Of a stretch of DNA of 64,000 bases, positions 49,280 through 58,534 are shown piece after piece. A program made the translations under genes and the position numbers. Position 1 is the first letter of the stretch, and each line of letters opens with the position of its first letter. The notes under the pieces are model-generated. The model ran no database searches. It was not told the origin of the DNA and saw only the letters and a list, made by a program, of their open reading frames with translations. Source of the DNA: Delftia sp. PS-11 (lineage in GTDB: Bacteria > Pseudomonadota > Gammaproteobacteria > Burkholderiales > Burkholderiaceae_C); contig NZ_JACSYA010000003.1 in the NCBI RefSeq assembly GCF_029870285.1, positions 1-64,000 of the forward strand, written 5' to 3'.

Positions 49280-49954
49280 ATGAGTCTGAGCAACTCCCTG
49301 GGGTTGCTGGGTCGCAAGGTGGGCATGATGCGTCTGTTCACCGATGACGGGGACGCAGTGCCCGTCACGGTGGTGGATGTGTCCAACAACCGCGTGACTC
49401 AGGTCAAAACCCAAGAGAACGATGGCTATGTGGCCCTGCAGGTCACTTTCGGTTCGCGCAAGGCATCTCGCGTGACCAAGCCTGAAGCCGGCCACCTCGC
49501 CAAGGCAGGTGTCGAAGCCGGTGAAGTGACGGGTGAATTCCGCGTGACCGAAGAAACCGCCGGCAAGTACGCCGCAGGCGCCGTCCTGCCCGTGGCCGAG
49601 CTGTTCTCGGTGGGCCAGAAGGTGGACGTGCAAGGCACCTCCATCGGCAAGGGCTTCGCTGGCACCATCAAGCGTCACAACTTCAGCTCGCAGCGCGCCT
49701 CGCACGGCAACAGCCGTTCGCACAATGTTCCCGGTTCCATCTCGATGGCCCAGGATCCAGGTCGCGTGTTCCCGGGCAAGAAGATGACCGGCCACATGGG
49801 CGACGAGACCGTCACCACCCAAAATCTCGACGTGGTTCGCATCGACGAAGCACGCCAACTGCTCTTGATCAAGGGCGCTGTTCCGGGCTCCAAGGGTGGC
49901 TTCGTGACGGTGCGTCCCGCCATCAAGGCTAAAGCTTCCAAGGGAGCGAACTAA
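49280..49954 (+). CDS. rplC: 50S ribosomal protein L3
   Basis: 224 residues, typical for L3, with [14 protein letters not shown] at the start and the conserved [23 protein letters not shown] loop region reaching the peptidyl-transferase centre. The start is ATG 49280, with GGAG about nine bases upstream; the open frame further upstream belongs to the leader. It overlaps rplD by one base (TAATG). Confidence 0.99.
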   Translation: MSLSNSLGLLGRKVGMMRLFTDDGDAVPVTVVDVSNNRVTQVKTQENDGYVALQVTFGSRKASRVTKPEAGHLAKAGVEAGEVTGEFRVTEETAGKYAAGAVLPVAELFSVGQKVDVQGTSIGKGFAGTIKRHNFSSQRASHGNSRSHNVPGSISMAQDPGRVFPGKKMTGHMGDETVTTQNLDVVRIDEARQLLLIKGAVPGSKGGFVTVRPAIKAKASKGAN

Positions 49955-50574
49955 TGCAGCTCGAACTCCTGAATGAACAAGGCCAGGCCGCGTCCAAGTT
50001 TGATGCGCCCGAGACCGTTTTCGGCCGTGAATTCAACGAAGACCTGGTCCACCAGATCGTGATTGCCTACCGTGCCAACGCACGCCAGGGCACCCGCGCT
50101 CAGAAGGACCGCGAACAGGTCCGTCACACGACCGCCAAGCCTTTCAAGCAAAAGGGCACCGGCCGCGCTCGTGCCGGTATGTCGTCCTCGCCTCTGTGGC
50201 GTGGCGGCGGCCGCATCTTCCCGAATCTGCCTGAAGAAAACTTCTCGCAGAAGATCAACAAGAAGATGTACCGCGCAGGCATGGCTTCCATCCTGTCCCA
50301 GCTGGCCCGCGAAGGCCGCCTGGCTGTGGTGGACTCGCTCAAGCTCGAAAGCCCCAAGACCAAGGTGCTGGCCGACAAGTTCAAGGCCATGAACCTGGAA
50401 TCGGTCATGGTGATCGCTGAAGAAGTCGACGAGAACCTGTACCTGGCTTCCCGCAATCTGAAGAACGTGTTCGTGGTCGAGCCGCGCTACGCCGACCCCG
50501 TGTCGCTGGTGCACTACAAGAAAGTGCTCGTCACCAAGGGTGCGATCGACAAACTCAAGGAGATGTTCGCATGA
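49954..50574 (+). CDS. rplD: 50S ribosomal protein L4
   Basis: 206 residues; the extended loop ([23 protein letters not shown]) lines the exit tunnel. In E. coli L4 represses the S10 operon through its leader, so the structured rpsJ-rplC gap upstream is a place to look for a similar site here. It overlaps rplC by one base and rplW by four (ATGA). Confidence 0.99.
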   Translation: MQLELLNEQGQAASKFDAPETVFGREFNEDLVHQIVIAYRANARQGTRAQKDREQVRHTTAKPFKQKGTGRARAGMSSSPLWRGGGRIFPNLPEENFSQKINKKMYRAGMASILSQLAREGRLAVVDSLKLESPKTKVLADKFKAMNLESVMVIAEEVDENLYLASRNLKNVFVVEPRYADPVSLVHYKKVLVTKGAIDKLKEMFA

Positions 50575-50885
50575 GCACGCTCAAGTTTGACGAAGGTCGT
50601 CTGATGCAGGTGTTGGTTGCTCCCATCGTGTCCGAAAAGGCCACTCTGGTTGCAGAAAAGTCCAACGCCGTGACGTTCAAGGTGCTGCAGAGCGCCACCA
50701 AGCATGAAATCAAGGCCGCCGTGGAACTGATGTTCAAGGTGGAAGTTGCTGGTGTCTCCGTGGTGAACATCAAGGGCAAGACCAAGCGCTTTGGCAAGAC
50801 CACCGGCCGCCGCGACCACGTTCGCAAGGCCTATGTGATGCTCAAGCCCGGTCAAGAGCTGAACCTGTCTGGGGAGGCTGCTTAA
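50571..50885 (+). CDS. rplW: 50S ribosomal protein L23
   Basis: 104 residues; L23 sits at the tunnel exit and is the docking point for trigger factor and SRP. Typical segments are [18 protein letters not shown] and [18 protein letters not shown]. It overlaps rplD by four bases, and two bases separate it from rplB. Confidence 0.99.
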   Translation: MSTLKFDEGRLMQVLVAPIVSEKATLVAEKSNAVTFKVLQSATKHEIKAAVELMFKVEVAGVSVVNIKGKTKRFGKTTGRRDHVRKAYVMLKPGQELNLSGEAA

Positions 50886-50887
50886 TC

Positions 50888-51712
50888 ATGGCTGTTATCA
50901 AGCTCAAACCGACGACCCCCGGCCAACGCGGCACGGTCAAGGTCACGCGTGACCATCTGCACAAGGGTGCAGGTTTCGCCCCCCTGCTGGAGCCTCAGCA
51001 CCAGAAGTCGGGCCGTAACAACAACGGTCACATCACCACCCGTCACAAGGGCGGTGGCCACAAGCACCACTACCGCGTGGTGGACTTCAAGCGCACCAAG
51101 GACGGCATCCCCGCCAAGGTTGAGCGCATCGAGTACGACCCCAACCGCACGGCCCACATCGCTCTGGTGTGCTACGCCGACGGCGAGCGTCGCTACATCA
51201 TTGCTCCGCGCAATCTGGAAGTCGGCGCCACTGTGGTCAGCGGCTCCGAAGCTCCGATCCGCGTGGGCAACACCCTGCCGATCCGCAACATCCCCGTGGG
51301 CTCGACCATCCACTGCATCGAACTGAAGATCGGCGCTGGCGCGCAGATCGCCCGTTCGGCAGGTACGTCCGCCACGCTGCTGGCCCGCGAAGGCATCTAC
51401 GCCCAGGTGCGTATGCGTTCCGGCGAAGTGCGCAAGGTGCACATCGAGTGCCGTGCCACCATCGGTGAAGTCGCCAACGAAGAGCACAGCCTGCGCCAAC
51501 TGGGCAAGGCCGGTGTGAAGCGCTGGATGGGTATCCGCCCGACCGTTCGCGGCGTGGTGATGAACCCTGTCGACCACCCGCACGGTGGTGGTGAAGGCAA
51601 GACCGGTGAAGGCCGTCACGCTGTTGACCCATGGGGCAACCTGACGAAGGGCTACCGTACCCGTAACAACAAGCGCACGCAGTCGATGATTGTGTCGCGT
51701 CGCAAGAAGTAA
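50888..51712 (+). CDS. rplB: 50S ribosomal protein L2
   Basis: 274 residues, the normal length, with the 23S-binding core ([21 protein letters not shown]) and the C-terminal [24 protein letters not shown] stretch that holds the universally conserved His near the peptidyl-transferase centre. It is in the rplC-rpsQ block, 10 bases before rpsS. Confidence 0.99.
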   Translation: MAVIKLKPTTPGQRGTVKVTRDHLHKGAGFAPLLEPQHQKSGRNNNGHITTRHKGGGHKHHYRVVDFKRTKDGIPAKVERIEYDPNRTAHIALVCYADGERRYIIAPRNLEVGATVVSGSEAPIRVGNTLPIRNIPVGSTIHCIELKIGAGAQIARSAGTSATLLAREGIYAQVRMRSGEVRKVHIECRATIGEVANEEHSLRQLGKAGVKRWMGIRPTVRGVVMNPVDHPHGGGEGKTGEGRHAVDPWGNLTKGYRTRNNKRTQSMIVSRRKK

Positions 51713-51722
51713 GGGGTAGCAA

Positions 51723-51998
51723 ATGACTCGTTCTCTCAAAAAGGGTCCGTTTGTTGACCATCACTTGCTGGCGAAGGTCGAAAAGGCCATCACCACCAAG
51801 GACAAGAAGCCTGTGAAGACCTGGTCGCGCCGCTCCATGGTTCTGCCCGAGTTCATCGGCCTGACCATTGCTGTGCACAACGGCAAGCAGCACGTGCCCG
51901 TGTACGTGACCGACCAGATGGTCGGCCACAAGCTCGGCGAATTCGCGCTGACCCGTACCTTCAAGGGTCACCCTGCGGACAAAAAAGCCAAGAAGTAA
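51723..51998 (+). CDS. rpsS: 30S ribosomal protein S19
   Basis: 91 residues, family length, beginning [20 protein letters not shown] and containing [22 protein letters not shown]. It binds 16S rRNA with S13 in the 30S head. A ribosome-binding site AAGGGG is just upstream of the ATG. It is the fifth gene of the rplC-rpsQ block. Confidence 0.99.
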   Translation: MTRSLKKGPFVDHHLLAKVEKAITTKDKKPVKTWSRRSMVLPEFIGLTIAVHNGKQHVPVYVTDQMVGHKLGEFALTRTFKGHPADKKAKK

Positions 51999-52008
51999 GG
52001 AATAGAAC

Positions 52009-52341
52009 ATGTCTGAAACACGTGCTGTTCTCCGTGGCGTCCGCCTGTCTGTGGACAAGGGTCGCCTGGTCGCGGACCTGATCCGCGGCAAGAAAGTGGA
52101 CCAAGCCCTGAACATCCTGACGTTCACGCAGAAGAAAGCTGCCGTGATCATCAAGAAGGTGCTCGAGTCCGCCATCGCCAACGCCGAGCACAACGACGGC
52201 GCCGACATTGACGAACTGAAGGTCAAGACCATCTTCGTCGAGCAAGGCACCACGCTCAAGCGCTTCACCGCGCGCGCAAAGGGCCGCGGCAATCGCATCA
52301 GCAAGCCCACGTGCCACGTGTACGTGACGGTTGGCAACTGA
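52009..52341 (+). CDS. rplV: 50S ribosomal protein L22
   Basis: 110 residues with the L22 core ([20 protein letters not shown]) and the tunnel-lining hairpin near [18 protein letters not shown] sequence (here [14 protein letters not shown]). This loop is the site of macrolide-resistance changes in other bacteria. AAGGAA lies upstream of the ATG. Confidence 0.99.
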   Translation: MSETRAVLRGVRLSVDKGRLVADLIRGKKVDQALNILTFTQKKAAVIIKKVLESAIANAEHNDGADIDELKVKTIFVEQGTTLKRFTARAKGRGNRISKPTCHVYVTVGN

Positions 52342-52357
52342 AAGGCCTGGGAAGAAT

Positions 52358-53230
52358 ATGGGACAGAAAATCCATCCTACCGGCTTCCGCCTGGCGGTCA
52401 GCCGCAACTGGGCCAGCCGTTGGTACGCAAGCAACCGTGACTTCGCCGGCATGCTGGCCGAAGACATCAAGGTTCGCGAGTACCTGAAGGCCAAGCTCAA
52501 GAACGCCGCCGTGTCGCGCATCCTGATCGAGCGTCCTGCCAAGAACGCCCGCATCACGATCTTCTCGGCACGTCCTGGCGTCGTGATCGGCAAGAAGGGT
52601 GAGGACATCGAGAACCTGAAGAAGGAACTCGCAACCCGCCTGGGCGTGCCGGTGGCTGTGAACATCGAAGAAGTGCGCAAGCCTGAAATCGATGCCAAGC
52701 TGATCGCCGACTCGATCTGCCAGCAGCTCGAAAAGCGCATCATGTTCCGCCGCGCTATGAAGCGTGCGATGCAAAACGCCATGCGTCTGGGTGCCCAGGG
52801 CATCAAGATCATGTCGTCGGGCCGTCTGAACGGCATCGAAATCGCACGTACCGAGTGGTACCGCGAAGGCCGTGTGCCGCTGCACACGCTGCGCGCCGAC
52901 ATCGACTATGGCTTCTCCGAAGCCAAGACGACCTATGGCGTGATCGGCGTGAAGGTGTGGGTCTACAAGGGCGACACGCTGGGTCGTAACGACCTGCCCG
53001 CCGTCGAGACCCCCCGTCCCGAAGAAGAGCGTCGTCCTCGCGGCCCCCGCCGTGATGGCCGCGGCGATGGCCGCCGTGACGGTGCTGGCCGCGGTCCCCG
53101 CCGCCCTGCAGGTGTGAACGCCGCTCCTGCAGACGGCAGCGACAAGCCCGCCGGCGCTGGCGCTGATTCCGTTAAGCGCGTTCGCAAGACTGACGCGCCC
53201 GCTACAGCAGCGGACGGTAAAGGAGAATAA
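52358..53230 (+). CDS. rpsC: 30S ribosomal protein S3, with long C-terminal extension
   Basis: 290 residues, against 233 in E. coli. The first about 215 are a normal S3 ([13 protein letters not shown], a KH domain with [17 protein letters not shown], and [13 protein letters not shown]). From about residue 215 an extension rich in Arg, Gly, Pro and Ala follows ([16 protein letters not shown]), then an acidic/Ala tail. It is in frame and ends five bases before rplP. ATG 52358 is preferred over the upstream in-frame ATG in the rplV end. Confidence 0.98.
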   Translation: MGQKIHPTGFRLAVSRNWASRWYASNRDFAGMLAEDIKVREYLKAKLKNAAVSRILIERPAKNARITIFSARPGVVIGKKGEDIENLKKELATRLGVPVAVNIEEVRKPEIDAKLIADSICQQLEKRIMFRRAMKRAMQNAMRLGAQGIKIMSSGRLNGIEIARTEWYREGRVPLHTLRADIDYGFSEAKTTYGVIGVKVWVYKGDTLGRNDLPAVETPRPEEERRPRGPRRDGRGDGRRDGAGRGPRRPAGVNAAPADGSDKPAGAGADSVKRVRKTDAPATAADGKGE

Positions 53231-53232
53231 AG

Positions 53233-53649
53233 ATGCTGCAACCTGCTCGCCGCAAATACCGCAAGGAGCAAAAGGGTCGCAACACCGGTGTAGCAACGCG
53301 CGGTAACGCCGTTGCCTTCGGTGACTTCGGCCTGAAGTCCACTGACCGTGGCCGTCTGACGGCCCGCCAGATCGAAGCGGCCCGCCGCGCGATCTCGCGC
53401 CACGTCAAGCGTGGTGGTCGTATCTGGATCCGCGTGTTCCCGGACAAGCCAATCTCTACCAAGCCCGCAGAAGTGCGTATGGGTAACGGTAAGGGCAACC
53501 CCGAGTACTATGTGGCCGAAATCCAGCCCGGCAAGGTGCTCTACGAAATCGTGGGCGTGCCTGAAGAGCTGGCTCGTGAAGCGTTCCGTCTGGCCGCTGC
53601 CAAGCTGCCGCTGCGTACGACCTTCGTGTCCCGTCACATTGGTGCTTAA
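53233..53649 (+). CDS. rplP: 50S ribosomal protein L16
   Basis: 138 residues, standard for L16, which helps form the A site and tRNA accommodation path. It begins [17 protein letters not shown] and contains the conserved [19 protein letters not shown] segment. AAAGGAGAATAA precedes the ATG, two bases after rpsC. Confidence 0.99.
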   Translation: MLQPARRKYRKEQKGRNTGVATRGNAVAFGDFGLKSTDRGRLTARQIEAARRAISRHVKRGGRIWIRVFPDKPISTKPAEVRMGNGKGNPEYYVAEIQPGKVLYEIVGVPEELAREAFRLAAAKLPLRTTFVSRHIGA

Positions 53650-53659
53650 GGAGAACAAC

Positions 53660-53857
53660 ATGACGAAAGCTGCTGAACTCCGCCAAAAAGACGTGGCCGG
53701 CCTGGAAGCCGAAGTGAAGTCCCTGCAAAAGGCTCACTTTGGTCTGCGCATGCAAAAGGCTACGCAACAGCTGGGCAACACGAACACGCTGCGTACCACG
53801 CGCCGTGACATCGCCCGTGCCAAGACCATCCTTGCTGAAAAGCAAGCCGCCAAGTAA
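53660..53857 (+). CDS. rpmC: 50S ribosomal protein L29
   Basis: 65 residues forming two helices, beginning [19 protein letters not shown]. The usable ATG is 53660 with TTAAGGAG upstream; the longer open frame over rplP is a shadow. L29 sits beside L23 at the tunnel exit. rpsQ follows 13 bases later. Confidence 0.98.
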   Translation: MTKAAELRQKDVAGLEAEVKSLQKAHFGLRMQKATQQLGNTNTLRTTRRDIARAKTILAEKQAAK

Positions 53858-53870
53858 TCAGGAAGCCGAC

Positions 53871-54140
53871 ATGACGGAAGCTAAAAAATCCCTCAAGCGC
53901 ACCTTGATTGGCAAGGTGGTCAGCGACAAGCGCGCCAAGACCGTGACGGTCCTGGTCGAGCGCCGCGTCAAGCACCCGATCTACGACAAGATCATGATCA
54001 AGTCGAGCAAGTACCACGCTCACGATGAGCAAAGTGAGTACAAGCTGGGCGACGTGATCGAGATCACGGAAAGCCGCCCGCTGTCCAAGACCAAGAACTG
54101 GGTTGCTACCCGCTTGGTGCAAAAGGCTGCTCTGGTGTAA
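53871..54140 (+). CDS. rpsQ: 30S ribosomal protein S17
   Basis: 89 residues with the OB-fold S17 pattern ([22 protein letters not shown], then KYHAHDE). It is the last gene of the S10 block, as in E. coli, and a strong terminator follows 36 bases later. The spc operon (rplN onward), often adjacent, is not next here. Confidence 0.99.
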   Translation: MTEAKKSLKRTLIGKVVSDKRAKTVTVLVERRVKHPIYDKIMIKSSKYHAHDEQSEYKLGDVIEITESRPLSKTKNWVATRLVQKAALV

Positions 54141-54175
54141 GCCTACCCAGGCCCACCGGCTGCAAGGCCACAGGA

Positions 54176-54203
54176 AACGACCCACAATGTGGGTCGTTTT
54201 TTT
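54176..54203 (+). terminator. Rho-independent terminator of the S10 operon
   Basis: A perfect 10-bp stem, AACGACCCAC (54176-54185) and GTGGGTCGTT (54189-54198), with loop AAT and a run of seven T at 54197-54203. It is placed 36 bases after rpsQ. Confidence 0.92.
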
Positions 54204-54257
54204 GTTTGGGGCTTCCATGTCGGTGGCCCTGGTTTTGCCAACGCAAAGGAGAGAGAG

Positions 54258-54764
54258 ATGATCAAAGTCGGAGACGCACTGCCCGCTGCCACGCTGATGG
54301 AATATGTGGAAGTCGAAGGCAATGGCTGCAGCATCGGCCCCAACCCCGTGAAGCTGCCCGAAGCCGCTGCAGGCAAGACGATTGCCGTCTTCGCAGTGCC
54401 CGGCGCCTTCACCCCGACCTGCTCGGCCAAGCACGTGCCTGGCTTCGTGGAGCAGGCTGATGCCTTCAAGGCCGCTGGCGTGGACGAAATCTGGTGCCTG
54501 TCCGTCAACGATGCGTTCGTGATGGGCGCCTGGGCGCGCGACCAGAAGACCGAAGGCAAGGTGCGCATGCTGGCCGACGGCGACGCCGCCTTTGCCAAGG
54601 CCACCGGCCTGACGCTGGACCTCAATGGCAAGGGCCTGGGCCTGCGCAGCAACCGCTACTCCATGCTGGTCAAGGATGGCAAGGTCGTCACGCTCAACGT
54701 CGAAGGTCCTGGCAAGTTCGAGGTCAGCGACGCAGCCACTTTGCTGGCCCAGGCCCAGGCCTGA
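54258..54764 (+). CDS. Peroxiredoxin (Prx5/AhpC-TSA family)
   Basis: A 168-residue thiol peroxidase of the Prx5 group. The peroxidatic Cys55 is in the PGAFTPTCSAKHVPGF signature, and the fold markers NDAFVMGAWA and RSNRYSMLVKDGKV follow. Such enzymes reduce H2O2 and organic peroxides with glutathione or glutaredoxin. ATG 54258 has AAAGGAGAG upstream. It is a single-gene unit flanked by two terminators. Confidence 0.95.
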   Translation: MIKVGDALPAATLMEYVEVEGNGCSIGPNPVKLPEAAAGKTIAVFAVPGAFTPTCSAKHVPGFVEQADAFKAAGVDEIWCLSVNDAFVMGAWARDQKTEGKVRMLADGDAAFAKATGLTLDLNGKGLGLRSNRYSMLVKDGKVVTLNVEGPGKFEVSDAATLLAQAQA

Positions 54765-54805
54765 TCTGCAGCTGCATGCCACCCGCTTGCGCAGGTGGCT
54801 CTGCC

Positions 54806-54836
54806 AAGGCATTGCACTTCGGTGCAGTGCCTTTTT
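54806..54836 (+). terminator. Rho-independent terminator with UUCG loop
   Basis: AAGGCATTGCAC (54806-54817) pairs with GTGCAGTGCCTT (54822-54833) with one T-G wobble, closed by the very stable C-TTCG-G tetraloop and followed by more T. It ends the peroxiredoxin transcript and faces the converging acetyltransferase gene. Confidence 0.88.
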
Positions 54837-54848
54837 GTGTTTGTGGGC

Positions 54849-55340
54849 CTAGAAAATATCGGCCTTGAGGTAGTGGGCGCCTGCTATCGGGTTGTGGTAG
54901 TAGGGCGGTATTTCCTCGAAGCCCAGGTCGGTGTAGAGCGCGCGGGCAGACTCCATGTCATCGAGCGTATCGAGCAGCACATGGTCGTAGCCGGCCTGGC
55001 GCGCCACATCGAGCATGGCCTCGGCCAGCTGGCGCCCCAGACCGAAGCCGCGGAATGCCTTGCGCACGTACAGCCGCTTCATTTCCGCCGCATTGGCGTA
55101 GTCGCAGTTGTCCATGGGCCGCAGCGCGCAGCAGCCGGCCAGTGCGCCATCCACCCGTGCCAGCAGGATCTGGCCGCGCGGAGGCGCATACTCGCCAGGC
55201 AGCCCGGCCACCTCGGCATCGAAATCTTGAAATTGCAGGTCAACGTCCAGGCTGGCGGCGTACTCCAGGAAAATCTGGCGCACATCCTCCATGTCCCCGG
55301 CCAAGGTCGGTGCCAGCAAGGCCACGGCAGGCTTGTCCAC
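54849..55340 (-). CDS. GNAT-family N-acetyltransferase
   Basis: A 163-residue acetyl-CoA-dependent acyltransferase. The acetyl-CoA-binding loop is KRLYVRKAFRGFGLGRQLAE (R/Q-x-x-G-x-G/A motif), with the following helix and LDTLDDMESARALYTDLGFEEI, typical of the C-terminal part. The acceptor substrate is unknown. It is convergent with the peroxiredoxin gene. Confidence 0.88.
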   Translation of the reverse strand: MDKPAVALLAPTLAGDMEDVRQIFLEYAASLDVDLQFQDFDAEVAGLPGEYAPPRGQILLARVDGALAGCCALRPMDNCDYANAAEMKRLYVRKAFRGFGLGRQLAEAMLDVARQAGYDHVLLDTLDDMESARALYTDLGFEEIPPYYHNPIAGAHYLKADIF

Positions 55341-55405
55341 AGGCAGTCGGCGAATAGGCGTAAAGGTTCCAGTTTAGCGGCAAGCCTGCCTGGCTGGCCA
55401 GAGGC

Positions 55406-56101
55406 TCAGAAAGGAGTGGCCTCCAGCTGCCGCACCCACCAGGCAATGGCGCAGGCGGCGGCTGCGAGCACGGCGGCCAGCAGGCGCCTGCCCCATGTAT
55501 CCCGCGAGGCTGGCACGGCATCAGACAACTGCTTGTCACCCGTCAGCATCGCGCGCACCAGGCCCCGGCCACGCAGACTGTAAAAGACGATGGCTGCCAG
55601 ATGCAGGGCCACCAGTCCATAGATCAGGTAAGGCCCCCAATGCGCATGGTATGCCGTGGCCATGGCCACCGTATCCCCCGAGACAAAGCGTGCCAGCGGG
55701 CCCGAGAAAGCGATTTCGTCATCGCTGAGCAGGCCGCTGCCCACCTGGGCAGCCAGGACACCCAGCATCGCCAGAACGGACAGCGCCCCCAGCGGGCTGT
55801 GTCCCGCGCTGTCATCGGCACGCCCCTGGCCGCGCAGATAGCGCAGCAGGCGCGAAGGGGTGGGTACAAAGCTGGCAAAGCGCGACCAGCGCCCTCCCGC
55901 AGCGCCCCACAGCAGGCGAAACAGCAGCAGGGCCAGCACCCCATAGCCCAGCAGCAGATGCCAGTTCATGGCATTGCCGCCAAGATTGCCCGTGACGACA
56001 AGGGCGGTCACCGCAGCGGCCAGCAGCCAGTGGAACAGCCGAGTGGGCAGGTCCCAGATGCGGACCTTGTGCAGGGTGGAGGGGGAGGTTTCTTGTGCCA
56101 T
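55406..56101 (-). CDS. Cytochrome b561-type membrane protein
   Basis: A 231-residue membrane cytochrome b of the Ni/Fe-hydrogenase-b/b561 type. The N-terminus reads VRIWDLPTRLFHWLLAA (conserved RxFHW with a heme His), then MNWHLLLGYGVLALLLFRLLWG and the later HWGPYLIYGLVALHLAAI helix carrying further His ligands. ATG 56101 is chosen over an open extension. It is divergent from a cytochrome c gene (160 bases apart), and the two are a natural electron-transfer pair. Confidence 0.9.
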   Translation of the reverse strand: MAQETSPSTLHKVRIWDLPTRLFHWLLAAAVTALVVTGNLGGNAMNWHLLLGYGVLALLLFRLLWGAAGGRWSRFASFVPTPSRLLRYLRGQGRADDSAGHSPLGALSVLAMLGVLAAQVGSGLLSDDEIAFSGPLARFVSGDTVAMATAYHAHWGPYLIYGLVALHLAAIVFYSLRGRGLVRAMLTGDKQLSDAVPASRDTWGRRLLAAVLAAAACAIAWWVRQLEATPF

Positions 56102-56261
56102 GGGCGGTGTACTGCGGGAGATCAGGCCATTGTGCCGCCGGGATGGCAAACGGCATCCTGCAAAACACCCAGGGCACAGTCAATCAAAGTGCCGCCGCAT
56201 GCGATGGCAACTGCCATACTCATGTGGCAGATTTCCCCACCCTCCACAAAGGAATACCACG

Positions 56262-56708
56262 ATGAAGAAAGCTTGTGCATGGGCGCTGGCCGCCCTGGTG
56301 GCCGGTATGGCCCTGCCTGCCTCCGCGCAATTTGCCAAGGCCGAGGATGCCGTCAAGTACCGCCAGGGCGCGTTCACGGTGCTGGCCCAGCATTTCGGCC
56401 GCCTGGGCGCCATGGCCAACGGCAAGGCACCCTTTGATGCCAAGGCAGCCCAGGAAAATGGCGAGGTTCTGGCGCTCGTGGCCAAGCTGCCGTGGGCTGC
56501 CTTCGGTGCCGGGACCGAAGGCGGCAAGGCCAAGCCCGAAATCTGGAAGGAGCAGGCCAAGTTCAATGAACTGTCCGAGAAAATGCAGGCCGAGACCGTG
56601 AAGCTGGCGGCTGCCGCCAAGTCCGGCAATCTGGACCAGCTCAAGGCCGCATTCGGCCCTGCGGCTGCCAGCTGCAAGAACTGCCACGACAGCTTCCGCA
56701 ACCGCTGA
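56262..56708 (+). CDS. Class II cytochrome c (cytochrome c'-like)
   Basis: A 148-residue periplasmic c-type cytochrome. The signal peptide ends at ASAQ (residue 23), and the single heme site is at the C-terminal end, C138-x-x-C141-H142, the mark of class II (four-helix) cytochromes. Cytochromes c' bind NO; related ones transfer electrons. AAAGGAAT precedes the ATG. Its usual partner is a diheme-binding cytochrome b561, encoded divergently here. Confidence 0.94.
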   Translation: MKKACAWALAALVAGMALPASAQFAKAEDAVKYRQGAFTVLAQHFGRLGAMANGKAPFDAKAAQENGEVLALVAKLPWAAFGAGTEGGKAKPEIWKEQAKFNELSEKMQAETVKLAAAAKSGNLDQLKAAFGPAAASCKNCHDSFRNR

Positions 56709-56744
56709 TGCAGGCGGCGAGCCTGGGCCGGCGCATGCCCGCAC

Positions 56745-57248
56745 TCAGGCTTGCGCCAGCAGCTTCTCGATCAGCCGGTGCAGCTCCTCGAAATCGGGAG
56801 CGCCCACATAGCGCTTCACGATCTCTCCACGCTTGTTGACCACATAGGTCGTGGGCGTCAGCTGCACGTCGCCCCAGGCTTTGGCAATCGCGCCGGTGTT
56901 GTCCAGCGCCACCTTGAAGGGCAGCTTGCGCGACTCGGCGAAGTTCACCACATAGCTGGGCGGGTCGTAGCTCATGGCCACGGCCAGCGTGTCGAATCCC
57001 TGGCCCTGGTACTTGCGGTAGGTGCTGACGATTTCGGGCATCTCTGCCACGCAGGTCGTGCAGCTGGTGGCCCAGAAGTTCACCAGAGTCACCTTGCCCT
57101 GGAGGTCGGCGGTGCTGCGCGTGCTGCCATCCAGCAGCACAAAAGTGGATTGCGGCGCCGCTGATTGCCCTGCGCCCGAGTACACCCATGCGCCCATGCC
57201 AGCGGCGGCGGCGATCACCACGCCTGCGATCCAATGTTTGCTTGCCAT
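56745..57248 (-). CDS. TlpA/ResA-like thioredoxin, membrane-anchored
   Basis: A 167-residue protein with one N-terminal membrane anchor (about 7-24) and a periplasmic thioredoxin fold. The active site is WATSC63-T-T-C66, with the cis-Pro in LTPTTYVV. TlpA/ResA proteins reduce disulfides, typically apocytochrome c heme sites, which fits the adjacent cytochrome genes. ATG 57248 gives this anchor; the long open frame upstream is ignored. Confidence 0.92.
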   Translation of the reverse strand: MASKHWIAGVVIAAAAGMGAWVYSGAGQSAAPQSTFVLLDGSTRSTADLQGKVTLVNFWATSCTTCVAEMPEIVSTYRKYQGQGFDTLAVAMSYDPPSYVVNFAESRKLPFKVALDNTGAIAKAWGDVQLTPTTYVVNKRGEIVKRYVGAPDFEELHRLIEKLLAQA

Positions 57249-57276
57249 AGCCTCGATTGTGCCCAAAGACCTGCAC

Positions 57277-57312
57277 GCATGCCGTGCATGGACGCTTCGA
57301 TGCACGGCATGC
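57277..57312. repeat. 13-bp inverted repeat between divergent genes
   Basis: GCATGCCGTGCAT (57277-57289) and ATGCACGGCATGC (57300-57312) are perfect complements around a 10-base centre. No T-run follows on either side, so it does not look like a terminator. It lies in the 111-base gap between the TlpA-like gene and the divergent lipoprotein gene, where an operator would be expected. Confidence 0.85.
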
Positions 57313-57359
57313 ACAAAAGTTCTGCCGTGATAGCCGTTGCGCCTGCAGATAATGCGGGC

Positions 57360-57983
57360 ATGAACATGATGGCAATGAATAGGCTGCGCCTGACGGCGCG
57401 CGTCTGCCGGGTGGCAGGGCGGTGCACTGCCCTGCTGGCCGCCGGGCTGCTGGCAGCCTGCAGCCCCAAGCTGGACTGGCGTCAGGTGGCGGTGCAGGGC
57501 ACGCCGCTGCGCGTGCAACTGCCCTGCGACCCGCAGCTGGCGACCAAGGCCGTGGAGCTGGGGCAGGGCCTGGGGGTGGTGCAGATGTCCATGCTGGGCT
57601 GCGATGCAGACTATGCGACCTATGCGGTCTCGCATTTTCTGGTGCAGGAGCCATCGCGTGCGGCCGAGATGCTCTCGTACTGGCAGGCCGCTGTGCTGGG
57701 CCAGATGAATCCGGGAGCTCCCGGGCAGGCGCCCGCCGGGGCCCGGCAGTTGCATGCCAAGGAGGATGGCCCGTTTTTGCCTGCTGGCGCGTTGAATCTG
57801 CCGCAGTCGCTGCGCACCACCTTCGATGGAGTGGGCCCGCAGGGCTGGAAGCTCACGGCGCATGCCGTGTGGTTTGCACGAATGGAGCCGCAGGGCGCGC
57901 GCCTCTACCATGCCGTGATTTACAGCGACAAGCTGCGCACCGAACAGGCCAACGACTTTTTCGCCAGCCTGCAATTGCAATGA
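57360..57983 (+). CDS. Putative lipoprotein of unknown function
   Basis: A 207-residue predicted lipoprotein. The N-terminal signal sequence ends in a lipobox (LLAAC), leaving SPKLDWR as the mature start. The mature part has two further cysteines (PCDP, MLGCD) and no repeats or membrane segments. Several ATGs lie close together (57360, 57366, 57369, 57375); I took the first. I do not recognise the family. It is divergent from the TlpA-like gene. Confidence 0.75.
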   Translation: MNMMAMNRLRLTARVCRVAGRCTALLAAGLLAACSPKLDWRQVAVQGTPLRVQLPCDPQLATKAVELGQGLGVVQMSMLGCDADYATYAVSHFLVQEPSRAAEMLSYWQAAVLGQMNPGAPGQAPAGARQLHAKEDGPFLPAGALNLPQSLRTTFDGVGPQGWKLTAHAVWFARMEPQGARLYHAVIYSDKLRTEQANDFFASLQLQ

Positions 57984-58072
57984 GACTGCGAGCGCGGGAG
58001 GCGTGCGCAGCATTCAACCCGGGGCCACAAGCGCCCGCCACGCCATAATGGGCGTCAGAACCCTGTGATTTC

Positions 58073-58534
58073 ATGACCACGCGCATCCTTTTGCTTACCC
58101 ATGCCCCGCTGGCCCATGCACTGCGCGAATGCGCCCTGCATGTGTTCGCCGACAGCGCACAGGATGTGCTGGCCCTCGATGTGCCTGCGCACGAGGCGCC
58201 CGAGGCCACGCTGATGCGTGCCGAGCAACTGCTGCAGGACCACGGGGGCCTCAAGGAGCTGCCCACGCTGGTGCTGTCCGACCTGTTCGGCGCCACGCCC
58301 TGCAATGTGGCCCAGCGCCTGGTCTCTCAGCTGCCCGGTGGCCGGCTGGTGGCGGGCGTGAACCTGCCCATGCTGCTGCGCTCCATCGGCTATCGCCACG
58401 AGGCGGTCGAAGCCGTGGCGCAGCGCGCTGTGGCGGGTGGCAGCCACGGGGTGATGCAAGTGGGCGTGAACACGCCTCAGAATCAGAGTCCGCGACCTTC
58501 TCATGATCAAGACCCCTATCACCATCAGCAATAA
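58073..58534 (+). CDS. PTS EIIA-Man-type protein
   Basis: A 153-residue phosphotransfer protein of the mannose-family IIA domain. The phospho-accepting His10 is in LLLTHAPLA, and the LSDLFGATPCNVAQRL segment is the family's GGSPF/FGATP-type motif. No IIB, IIC or IID genes are present, so it probably has a regulatory rather than a transport role. Its last 32 bases overlap ptsH, giving it a His/Pro-rich tail. Confidence 0.92.
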   Translation: MTTRILLLTHAPLAHALRECALHVFADSAQDVLALDVPAHEAPEATLMRAEQLLQDHGGLKELPTLVLSDLFGATPCNVAQRLVSQLPGGRLVAGVNLPMLLRSIGYRHEAVEAVAQRAVAGGSHGVMQVGVNTPQNQSPRPSHDQDPYHHQQ

